A DNA stretch of 9,419 bases from assembly GCA_964346085.1 (NCBI GenBank), contig CAYFSZ010000055.1:1-9419 (forward strand), read 5' to 3'. A program made the translations under genes and the position numbers. The first letter of the stretch is position 1. The number at the start of each line of letters is the position of its first letter. Below the pieces are notes generated by a model. It had not been told where the DNA came from and did not search any database. It saw only the letters and a list, made by a program, of their open reading frames with translations. Source of the DNA: UBA5436 sp964346085 (GTDB taxonomy: Bacteria; Bacillota; Clostridia; Saccharofermentanales; DTU023). Positions 1-6,392 of this stretch are shown here, piece after piece.

Positions 1-15
1 TTTCTGACTGGCTTT

Positions 16-54
16 ATTATGGGCAATTTTTGATATTCGAGTTTTGCCCATAAT
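16..54. repeat. Inverted repeat, 11-bp arms
   Basis: The arms ATTATGGGCAA (16-26) and TTGCCCATAAT (44-54) are perfect inverse complements separated by 17 bases. No T-run follows on either strand, so it does not look like an intrinsic terminator. It lies beyond the terminator of the tRNA unit at the window edge, and its role is unknown. It could be a structured RNA end, a protein-binding site or part of an element continuing to the left. Confidence 0.5.
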
Positions 55-97
55 TAGTGTATATTTTTAGCAACACAGAGAAATGAAGAATAAATTC

Positions 98-130
98 TGC
101 CACGGTTTTGTTACGCTTTTGTTGCCACGG
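98..130. repeat. Short direct repeats downstream of tRNA-Tyr
   Basis: The octamer TGCCACGG occurs at 98-105 and 123-130. Between the copies, TTTTGTT occurs at 106-112 and 117-123. Together with the inverted repeat at 16-54 this is the only structure in the gene-free first 130 bases. Clustered short repeats next to a tRNA gene can be integrase arm sites, but no integrase is visible here, so that reading is speculative. Confidence 0.4.
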
Positions 131-169
131 AAAATAAAAAAGCCTATAACTAAGGCGTTACAGGCTTTT
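131..169 (-). terminator. Rho-independent terminator of the tRNA unit
   Basis: On the minus strand, directly after the CCA end of tRNA-Tyr, a 13-bp stem (138-150 with 157-169, one G-T wobble) closes a 6-base loop. It is followed by a T-rich tail reading TTTTTTATTTT. This is a textbook intrinsic terminator for the two-tRNA transcript. Confidence 0.9.
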
Positions 170-170
170 G

Positions 171-256
171 TGGTGGGAGAAGCTGGATTCGAACCAACGA
201 AGTCGTACGACAACAGATTTACAGTCTGCCCCCTTTGGCCACTTGGGTATTCTCCC
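171..256 (-). tRNA. tRNA-Tyr (anticodon GTA)
   Basis: The 86-nt gene includes an encoded CCA. The 7-bp acceptor stem is GGGAGAA/TTCTCCC. The anticodon arm is CAGA-CTGTAAA-TCTG with GTA in the loop, the T-arm contains TTCGAAT, and the long variable arm is the class II form expected of bacterial tRNA-Tyr. It is the second gene of a minus-strand unit, 34 nt after the CAT-anticodon tRNA, and is followed directly by a strong terminator. Confidence 0.95.
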
Positions 257-290
257 GAATATAATTTAAGTTTTAAAGTTTCGTGTACAA

Positions 291-367
291 TGGTGGGCCA
301 TCAGGGACTTGAACCCCGGACAAACCGGTTATGAGCCGGTGGCTCTAACCAACTGAGCTAATGGCCC
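291..367 (-). tRNA. tRNA with CAT anticodon (tRNA-Ile2 or elongator tRNA-Met)
   Basis: The 77-nt gene includes an encoded CCA. The acceptor stem is GGGCCAT/ATGGCCC, the anticodon arm is ACCGG-CTCATAA-CCGGT, and the T-arm has loop TTCAAGT. The perfectly paired position 1-72 argues against initiator tRNA. CAT can mean elongator Met or, after lysidine modification by TilS, Ile for AUA codons. The C4-G69 and C5-G68 pairs are those I associate with Ile2, so I lean that way without certainty. Confidence 0.92.
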
Positions 368-390
368 ATACATTTCGTACAACATAGGAA

Positions 391-419
391 ATTATACAAG
401 TAGATTGTATAACTGTCAA
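391..419 (-). promoter_or_regulatory. Perfect-consensus sigma-A promoter for the tRNA unit
   Basis: On the minus strand, TTGACA (414-419) and TATAAT (391-396) are separated by exactly 17 bases. Initiation is expected near 384, about 17 nt before the first tRNA base. All twelve consensus bases match, as expected of a strong stable-RNA promoter. It lies within the 100-base gap after glpK, so the tRNAs do not depend on glpK readthrough. Confidence 0.92.
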
Positions 420-434
420 GCATTAATTTCGAGC

Positions 435-465
435 AAAATTGGAGCAACTTTCCCGAAAGTTTTCC
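435..465 (-). terminator. Weak candidate terminator after glpK
   Basis: Just after the glpK stop codon, the minus strand can form AACTTT-CGGG-AAAGTT (446-461), extendable by a GGA/TCC pairing across a small internal loop. The following bases contain only a four-T run (435-438). As an intrinsic terminator it is weak, so some readthrough into the tRNA unit is possible. Confidence 0.4.
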
Positions 466-468
466 GAC

Positions 469-1968
469 TTATTCTTCCTCTTCTTTTGCCCAGCCATAAG
501 CTAGTTTTACGGCTTTTTTCCAGCCTTTGATTTTGGCTAATCTTCTCTCCTCCAAAATTTTCGGCGTGAATTCACGGTCAATCATCCAATTATTTTTGAT
601 GTCATCTAAACTGCTCCAATATCCAGTTGCGAGTCCTGCTAAATAAGCTGCTCCAACAGCTGTCGTTTCTAGGTTTTGCGGTCTTTTCACCGGAACACGA
701 TTGACATTGGCTTGGAATTGCATGAGTAAATTATTCGCAGACGCTCCACCATCCACTTTGATCATTTTCAAATCTAAATCTGCTTCTTTTTGCATGGTTT
801 CAAGTACATCATAGGTTTGATACGCAAGTGATTCTAAAGTTGCGCGAACGATATGATGTTTGTTGACACCTCTCGTTAAACCTACAATCATTCCTCTTGC
901 ATACTGATCCCAATGTGGTGCACCTAAGCCTGTAAAAGCTGGTACAATATAGCAACCATTCGTATCGTCGACTGAAGCTGCAATGTATTCTGAATCTGCA
1001 GCAGAATCAATCAATCTTAGTTCATCTCTTAGCCATTGAATCGCTGCACCAGCAATAAAGATTGAGCCCTCTAAAGCATAAGTCACTTTGTCGCCAATAC
1101 CCCAGGCAATAGTTGTGACGAGACCATTTTCACTGAACACTGGTTTTTCTCCGGTATTCATTAACAAAAAACATCCTGTGCCATACGTATTTTTTGCTTC
1201 GCCTTTTTCGAAACAAGCTTGTCCAAACAATGCCGATTGTTGATCTCCTGCAACACCAGCGATTGGAATTTCTTTCCCAAAAATTGAAGCATCTGTATGA
1301 CCAAAAATATGGCTAGATGGTTTCACTTCAGGCAACATGCAACGTGGAATATTGAGAATTTTAAGAATTTCATCATCCCAATCCAATGTGTTAATGTTAA
1401 AAAGCATGGTCCTCGATGCATTGGAATAATCGGTGACATGAACTTTTCCTTTGGTTAAATGATAAATTAACCAAGAATCAATTGTTCCAAACAATAATTC
1501 TCCATTTTCAGCACGTTCCTGCGCACCTTCAACATGATCCAAAATCCAACGTATCTTTGTTGCGCTGAAATAAGCATCAATGACTAATCCTGTTTTTTTG
1601 CGAATTGTATCGGTTAAGCCATTATTCTTTAACTCATCACATAACTGAGAAGTTCTACGACACTGCCAAACAATGGCATTATGGATAGGTTCACCTGTTT
1701 TTTTGTCCCAGACTACAGCTGTTTCTCTTTGATTGGTGATACCGATGGCTTCGATTTGATCAGCTTCAATATCAGCTTCCTTAAGTGCTAATTTGGCAAC
1801 TTTTAATTGGGTCTCCAAAATTTCATTTACATCATGTTCTACCCAACCTGGATTCGGATATATCTGAGAAAATTCTTTTTGTGCTAGCCCACAAACATTT
1901 CCTTGTTTATCAAAAATAATACAACGATTACTGGTTGTTCCAGAATCTAACGCCATAATATATTTCAT
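469..1968 (-). CDS. glpK: Glycerol kinase
   Basis: This FGGY-family kinase (499 aa, the usual length) phosphorylates glycerol with ATP to sn-glycerol-3-phosphate in the cytosol. The N-terminal phosphate-binding motif is DSGTTSNR (8-15). The glycerol-site residues correspond to R81-E82 and Y133, and the catalytic Asp is D242 in GDQQSALFG. The C-terminal VDGGASAN motif (405-412) belongs to the ATP-binding domain. The ATG is preceded by a strong site, GGGAGG, 7 nt upstream. It is the last gene of the run, 39 bp after the DUF1667 gene, and its product feeds the GlpA-like enzyme encoded upstream. The loop at 225-231 (TDASIFG) lacks the His that is phosphorylated by HPr in Enterococcus and Bacillus enzymes, so direct PTS activation is not expected. 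The closest resemblance by eye is to clostridial GlpK. Confidence 0.97.
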   Translation of the reverse strand: MKYIMALDSGTTSNRCIIFDKQGNVCGLAQKEFSQIYPNPGWVEHDVNEILETQLKVAKLALKEADIEADQIEAIGITNQRETAVVWDKKTGEPIHNAIVWQCRRTSQLCDELKNNGLTDTIRKKTGLVIDAYFSATKIRWILDHVEGAQERAENGELLFGTIDSWLIYHLTKGKVHVTDYSNASRTMLFNINTLDWDDEILKILNIPRCMLPEVKPSSHIFGHTDASIFGKEIPIAGVAGDQQSALFGQACFEKGEAKNTYGTGCFLLMNTGEKPVFSENGLVTTIAWGIGDKVTYALEGSIFIAGAAIQWLRDELRLIDSAADSEYIAASVDDTNGCYIVPAFTGLGAPHWDQYARGMIVGLTRGVNKHHIVRATLESLAYQTYDVLETMQKEADLDLKMIKVDGGASANNLLMQFQANVNRVPVKRPQNLETTAVGAAYLAGLATGYWSSLDDIKNNWMIDREFTPKILEERRLAKIKGWKKAVKLAYGWAKEEEE

Positions 1969-2007
1969 GAAGAAACCTCCCTTGAATTCTCTACCTAAAA
2001 CGATTAC

Positions 2008-2370
2008 TTACTTTGAAGCTAGTTCAATATCGCGACAAGCAATTAAATCGATTCCTGTATCACAAAGATTTTGAATGATAATATCTCCTGATTTTATAGG
2101 TGCTTGTACCTTTGTTTTTTGTATTTCAGCCATCGCAAGTAACATTAAATGTTTCGGTATTGGTTCTCTTGTCTTGACAGGACAACGTCTTTGATTACCT
2201 TGTTCAACCTCTACTGTTGAGGTAATTACTCTAGCGGGATTTTTGATTTCATCAACCGCATACTTTGCACCTCTCGGGCAAAAGTTTCCCGTTACCTGAT
2301 AACCATTTTCAATGTCTACTTCCATCTGACAACCACGTGGACATACGATGCAGATTAATTGTTTTTTCAT
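2008..2370 (-). CDS. DUF1667 small Cys-rich protein, probable Fe-S partner of the dehydrogenase
   Basis: The 120-aa protein has no signal peptide or membrane segment. Its N-terminus carries C7, C10 and C14 (CIVCPRGC) and C31 in a second CPRG motif, a spacing that suggests an iron-sulfur cluster; C63, C103 and C112 are further cysteines. This is the DUF1667 pattern. The family typically sits beside a GlpA-like dehydrogenase and a TrxB-like flavoprotein, as I recall for the Clostridium glp cluster. Here the ATG overlaps the stop of the flavoprotein gene by 4 nt (ATGA), which implies translational coupling and co-production. A role as an electron-transfer subunit is inferred; no enzymatic activity is known to me. 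The position between the flavoprotein gene and glpK supports a job in glycerol-3-phosphate oxidation. Confidence 0.85.
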   Translation of the reverse strand: MKKQLICIVCPRGCQMEVDIENGYQVTGNFCPRGAKYAVDEIKNPARVITSTVEVEQGNQRRCPVKTREPIPKHLMLLAMAEIQKTKVQAPIKSGDIIIQNLCDTGIDLIACRDIELASK

Positions 2371-3653
2371 GATAACTCCATTGTGGAAAGTTTGATTTTC
2401 TTCCCTTTTACTTTTTCTAGCATGTCTTTTGTAATTTTTACATGATCCATTTCACCTGGAAATAAATATGGTTTCTTAAAAGATTGAATCAATTCATGGT
2501 TTTCATCTTGTAAATCAATTTCGACTCTCTCTTTGAAAATCTTTCTGACACGGAAGAAAACACGAATATCTTCTTGCACATCTTCGATTCGAATAATTTG
2601 TGGGACGGTATAGGCAATTGTATCATCCGTTTCCACCATGATAGTTTTAGAACCATCATTAACACAATATCCATCTTTCACAAAACAAGCTGCTGCTTGA
2701 CCAGCATGCTCTGCCTCTTCTGAAACATAGTCTACTAAGTCGTGCACATGTAAAACATTTCCGCAAGCAAAAATTCCTTTTTGTGATGTTTCTGTATTCT
2801 CATAAACTATTGGTCCAGACGTTCTTGAATCTATCGCAACACCTGCTTCTCGGCTCAATTCATTCTCAGGAATAAGCCCCACAGAAAGCAAAACAGTATC
2901 AACATCATAGTTGATTTCTGTTCCTGGTATTGGTTTTCGATTCTCATCAACCTCTTGAACTGTAACAGCTTCAACACGGTTTTTCCCACGAATATCAGTA
3001 ATGGTATGAGATAAGTAAAGCGGAATATCAAAATCGTAGAGGCATTGCACGATGTTACGATTCAAACCGCCCGGATGCGGCATTACTTCAACACAAGCAA
3101 CAACCTCGGCACCTTCTAACGTTAGCCGTCTCGCCATAATCAAACCAATATCACCTGAACCTAAAATGATGACTTTTTTGCCGACTAAATAGCCATCTAA
3201 ATTCGCAAATAATTGAGCCTGACCTGCATTATAAATGCCAGCTCCGCGAATGCCCGGAATTTGAATTTGCATTCTTGTTCTTTCACGGCAGCCCATTGCC
3301 AAGATTACTGATTTTGTTTCGATGATACGATATCCCTCACGGCTACTCATTGCATGAACTAGACGAGAATCTTCTGTATTTTCTAGATGAATGACCATCG
3401 TGTCCAAAGCAACTTCAATACTAGTTTCTTCGAGCATATCGATATATTTTTTTGCATATTCAGGACCTGTTAATTCTTCTTTGAAATGATGCAGCCCAAA
3501 ACCATTGTGAATACATTGATTCAAAATACCGCCTAAAAACTGATCTCTTTCAATTAACAAAATATCTTTCAATCCATTTTGATAAGCACTGATCGCGGCA
3601 GCTAATCCTGCAGGACCTCCACCGATGACAACTAATTCATATTGTTTATTCAT
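2367..3653 (-). CDS. TrxB-like FAD/NAD(P)-dependent oxidoreductase (GlpB-position flavoprotein)
   Basis: The 428-aa soluble pyridine-nucleotide-disulfide-type flavoprotein has an N-terminal FAD dinucleotide motif GGGPAG (11-16) with E35 ending the second strand. A second Rossmann motif, GSGDIG (165-170), suits NAD(P)H. The C-terminal FAD signature is GIFACGNVLHVHD (293-305). The thioredoxin-reductase CxxC is absent, so it is not a disulfide reductase. A C-terminal extension after about 335 lacks obvious motifs. The gene overlaps the GlpA-like gene by 8 nt and the DUF1667 gene by 4 nt, implying a stoichiometric complex. The likely role is to pass electrons between the dehydrogenase FAD and a nicotinamide or another carrier, which is inference. 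The same architecture occurs in subunits of opine and hydroxyproline dehydrogenases, but the glpK neighbour favours glycerol-3-phosphate. Confidence 0.88.
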   Translation of the reverse strand: MNKQYELVVIGGGPAGLAAAISAYQNGLKDILLIERDQFLGGILNQCIHNGFGLHHFKEELTGPEYAKKYIDMLEETSIEVALDTMVIHLENTEDSRLVHAMSSREGYRIIETKSVILAMGCRERTRMQIQIPGIRGAGIYNAGQAQLFANLDGYLVGKKVIILGSGDIGLIMARRLTLEGAEVVACVEVMPHPGGLNRNIVQCLYDFDIPLYLSHTITDIRGKNRVEAVTVQEVDENRKPIPGTEINYDVDTVLLSVGLIPENELSREAGVAIDSRTSGPIVYENTETSQKGIFACGNVLHVHDLVDYVSEEAEHAGQAAACFVKDGYCVNDGSKTIMVETDDTIAYTVPQIIRIEDVQEDIRVFFRVRKIFKERVEIDLQDENHELIQSFKKPYLFPGEMDHVKITKDMLEKVKGKKIKLSTMELS

Positions 3654-5100
3654 CGCCTTTTACCGCCTTTTCTCGTTTTTCAAATTTCTCTTTGATGACA
3701 AATCCGCCAGCTTTATCTTGCGTAATTTCTTCGATTGAAAGACCTGTTTCACGAGCGATGATTTGCAAAACTTTCGGCGCACAAAAACCACCCTGGCAGC
3801 GACCTAAGCCTGCACCTGTTCTTCTTTTGATTCCATCAAGCGAAACAACTGGTAATTCACGATGAATCGCATCAACGATTTCACCTTCGGTAATATGCTC
3901 ACAACGACAGATGATTCGCCCATACAGTGGATTTTCCGAAATGGCTTTTTGCTTTTCTTCAAATGGCAACTCTTTGAAACGGATTAATTCACGTCCACCC
4001 TGCCAGTGTTCTTTTGGGTTCATCGCCAACCCTTCTTCGACAAGCATTTCAACTGCCATTTCGGCAATCACCGGAGCACAAGTTAATCCTGGAGATTTAA
4101 TTGCTGCTAAATCTAAAAAATTAGGTTGAATCATTTTGATATAAAAATCTCCGTAATCGCTATTCGCTCTGATACCTGCATAATTTCTAATATTGGTTGA
4201 AAAATTCAGGCTTGGAACAGCTCTTTTGGCTCCATTGATAACAGCATCTAATCCTTGTCTTGTTGTCGAGGTATCTTCCGCATTGTCCATTGCTTCTGCA
4301 TCTGGACCAATCAGCGTATTCGTATGAATCGTAGGAGACACCAAAATCCCCTTCGTCAATTTTGTTGGGCAAGGAAAAATCACGGAGTTCACAATTGTTC
4401 CGTTTACACCCCCATCTAAGAGAAAATACTGCCCTTTGGTCGGGGTGATTTTAAAAGCTGGTTCAGCAATCATTTCATGAATTTCTGCACTATGCACACC
4501 AGCTGCATTAATCACATATTTTGTCTTAATTTCTTGCGTTTGGGTTTTGATTAGATAACAATTGTCTTCTTTACGGATACTTTGTACTTCTTGATTGAGT
4601 TGCAAATCAACGCCATTACGTACAGCAACTTCTGCAAAGGCAATCGTCAATTCCCAGGGATTAATAACGCCAGATTCTGGCACCCATAAAGCGCCGATGA
4701 CATTCTCTGATAAATTAGGCTCACGTCGATGAACTTCCTCAGCCTCTAAAATTTCTAGTCCCGGAACACCATTTTGGATTCCACGTTGAAGATAGATTTC
4801 AAGAAGTTCCAAATCTTCTTTGGTAAATGCAATGATTAACGAACCTGTTTTTTTACATTCAATTTGAAGCTCTTTTGCCAATTCGAAGCAGCGTTTTGCC
4901 CCCTTCGCATTAAATTTACCCATTAATGATTCAGGGTCTGGATCATAACCACCATGGACAATCGCAGTGTTCGCCCTAGACGCTCCTAAAGAAACATCAT
5001 TTTCTTTTTCTAATAAAAGAACGTTTACATTATATTTTGATAATTCATACGCAGCTGCACACCCAATAGCACCTGCGCCAATAATGGTAATATCAATCAT
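3646..5100 (-). CDS. glpA: GlpA-like glycerol-3-phosphate dehydrogenase with C-terminal BFD-type [2Fe-2S] domain
   Basis: The 484-aa FAD-dependent enzyme of the DAO superfamily probably oxidises sn-glycerol-3-phosphate to dihydroxyacetone phosphate. The FAD motif GAGAIG is at 8-13, E31 ends the second strand, and HGGYD (49-53) follows. The substrate domain extends to about 370. A BFD-type [2Fe-2S] domain follows, with C398, C400, C435 and C440 (CRC and CQGGFC). E. coli GlpA also has this domain. There is no membrane helix. The ATG lies 2 bp after the DUF1015 stop with only a weak ribosome binding site, so translational coupling is likely. It overlaps the flavoprotein gene by 8 nt. The assignment as glycerol-3-phosphate dehydrogenase rests on glpK in the same run. 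Other DAO enzymes, such as L-2-hydroxyglutarate oxidase-like proteins, share the fold and are the main alternative. Confidence 0.88.
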   Translation of the reverse strand: MIDITIIGAGAIGCAAAYELSKYNVNVLLLEKENDVSLGASRANTAIVHGGYDPDPESLMGKFNAKGAKRCFELAKELQIECKKTGSLIIAFTKEDLELLEIYLQRGIQNGVPGLEILEAEEVHRREPNLSENVIGALWVPESGVINPWELTIAFAEVAVRNGVDLQLNQEVQSIRKEDNCYLIKTQTQEIKTKYVINAAGVHSAEIHEMIAEPAFKITPTKGQYFLLDGGVNGTIVNSVIFPCPTKLTKGILVSPTIHTNTLIGPDAEAMDNAEDTSTTRQGLDAVINGAKRAVPSLNFSTNIRNYAGIRANSDYGDFYIKMIQPNFLDLAAIKSPGLTCAPVIAEMAVEMLVEEGLAMNPKEHWQGGRELIRFKELPFEEKQKAISENPLYGRIICRCEHITEGEIVDAIHRELPVVSLDGIKRRTGAGLGRCQGGFCAPKVLQIIARETGLSIEEITQDKAGGFVIKEKFEKREKAVKGDE

Positions 5101-5102
5101 TC

Positions 5103-6353
5103 TTATTCGCTTTCTAAATCGTGGATAAATAATCCACTTCTTAATTTAGGTTCAAACCAAGTTGATTTAGGCGGCATTAATAAATTTTTGTCAGCCACTG
5201 CAAATAATTCATCCATACTCGTTGGATAGAGCGCAAACGCAACGGCCATTTCACCGGAATCAACTCGTTTTTCCAATTCCTTATAACCGCGAATTCCTCC
5301 AACAAAATCAATTCTTGCATCCGTTCTTGGATCTTCAATTTGCAAAATTGGTTGCAAAACATAATCCTGCAATATTGAAACATCCAAACTTGCAATCACA
5401 TTTTCCGAGTTGATAATCGAAGTTTTCGCCGTTAAAGTATACCATTCACTGTCTAAATACATTGAAAAATTTGCTTTTCCTTCTGGCTTTACAAATTCTT
5501 CACCTACTAATTTAACCGTAAAATTTTCTTTTATCAACTCTAAAAATTCAGTTTTTGAATGCTGATTTAAATCTTTGACGACTCGATTGTAATCCATTAT
5601 TACTAATTCATTTTGATCAAAAATCACTGCTAAAAAGTAATTCGCTTCCGCAGCTTTATCTAGTTTTGGATTTGCTTTTCTGCGCATTTCTGCGACTGCA
5701 ACTGCAGAGGCACAACGATGATGTCCATCCGCAATATATAAGGCAGGGATTTCTTCATAAAGCGTAGTAATTGTTTGCATCGTTCCTGGATCAGAAATTG
5801 TCCAAACTTGATGCTTAATTCCATCATCTGATAGAAAATCATTTTCTGGTTTTTCTTGTTTGATTTTTGCGATCAATTGCGTGATTTCCGGCTTTGACTT
5901 ATTGGCTAAAAAAATCGGCCCCGTATTCGCATCTAGATTATCAACATGTCGAATACGATCTTCTTCCTTATCTTTTCGCGTATTTTCATGTTTTTTGACA
6001 ATTTCGTTTAGATAATCGTCAACAGACGCACAACAGACTAAACCAGTTTGCGTACGACCGTTCATCGTTAAAGCATAGAGATAATAATTTTCTTGATTCT
6101 CCTGCACAAGTATCTTTTCATTCAAAAATTTCTGATAAATTTCGTATGCTTTCTCATAAACTTGTTTATCATGCGTATCAACCGAATCATCTAACATTGC
6201 ATCTGGACGATCAATGCTCAAAAAACTTTTCGGGTTTTGTTTTATGATTTCTTTAGCTTCTGCTCTACTGACAACATCATATGGTAAAGCAGCGACTTTC
6301 GCTGCCAATTCTTTTCGAGGTCTTATCGCTTTAAATGGTTTTATAATTGCCAT
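5103..6353 (-). CDS. DUF1015 family protein linked to serine biosynthesis
   Basis: The 416-aa cytosolic protein has no signal or membrane segment. I recognise the DUF1015 family from LPYDVV (23-28), a charged HENTR...KEEDR stretch (122-133), ADGHHR (208-213), and the C-terminal MPPKSTWFEPKLRSGLF block (393-409). The family often follows serC and serA, as here, where it starts 39 bp after serA with the ribosome binding site AAGG close to the ATG. Its biochemical function is not established to my knowledge. The DGHHR motif resembles the phosphate-binding motif of the ParB/sulfiredoxin fold, which also includes free-serine kinases (SerK, SbnI). A role in phosphoserine metabolism or its control is therefore a reasonable hypothesis, but not shown. 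The gene ends 2 bp before the GlpA-like ATG, tying the serine and glycerol halves together. Confidence 0.9.
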   Translation of the reverse strand: MAIIKPFKAIRPRKELAAKVAALPYDVVSRAEAKEIIKQNPKSFLSIDRPDAMLDDSVDTHDKQVYEKAYEIYQKFLNEKILVQENQENYYLYALTMNGRTQTGLVCCASVDDYLNEIVKKHENTRKDKEEDRIRHVDNLDANTGPIFLANKSKPEITQLIAKIKQEKPENDFLSDDGIKHQVWTISDPGTMQTITTLYEEIPALYIADGHHRCASAVAVAEMRRKANPKLDKAAEANYFLAVIFDQNELVIMDYNRVVKDLNQHSKTEFLELIKENFTVKLVGEEFVKPEGKANFSMYLDSEWYTLTAKTSIINSENVIASLDVSILQDYVLQPILQIEDPRTDARIDFVGGIRGYKELEKRVDSGEMAVAFALYPTSMDELFAVADKNLLMPPKSTWFEPKLRSGLFIHDLESE

Positions 6354-6392
6354 ATCCCTACCTTAAATATTTGTCTGATTAGCCTTATTATG

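Noticed and set aside
50..130. Minus-strand open stretch that could be an integrase C-terminus
   Set aside because: No start, ribosome binding site or integrase motif; it begins inside the tRNA terminator and ends in the inverted repeat.
83..334. 83-codon plus-strand reading frame
   Set aside because: It runs antisense across the terminator, tRNA-Tyr and the CAT-anticodon tRNA; the AGFEPT-type and GLEPR peptides are the usual artefacts of reading tRNA genes backwards.
401..410. Ten-base match TAGATTGTAT shared with 8712-8721 (serC leader)
   Set aside because: One short AT-rich match in different contexts (tRNA promoter spacer versus leader stem) is readily due to chance.
2489..2674. Short minus-strand frames inside other genes (also 4187-4372, 5177-5395 and 5660-5842)
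   Set aside because: They are out-of-frame shadows of the flavoprotein, GlpA-like and DUF1015 genes with no recognisable domain.
3911..4129. Plus-strand frames within minus-strand genes (also 5222-5413 and 7180-7413)
   Set aside because: They lie fully inside well-recognised genes on the other strand and show no family motif.
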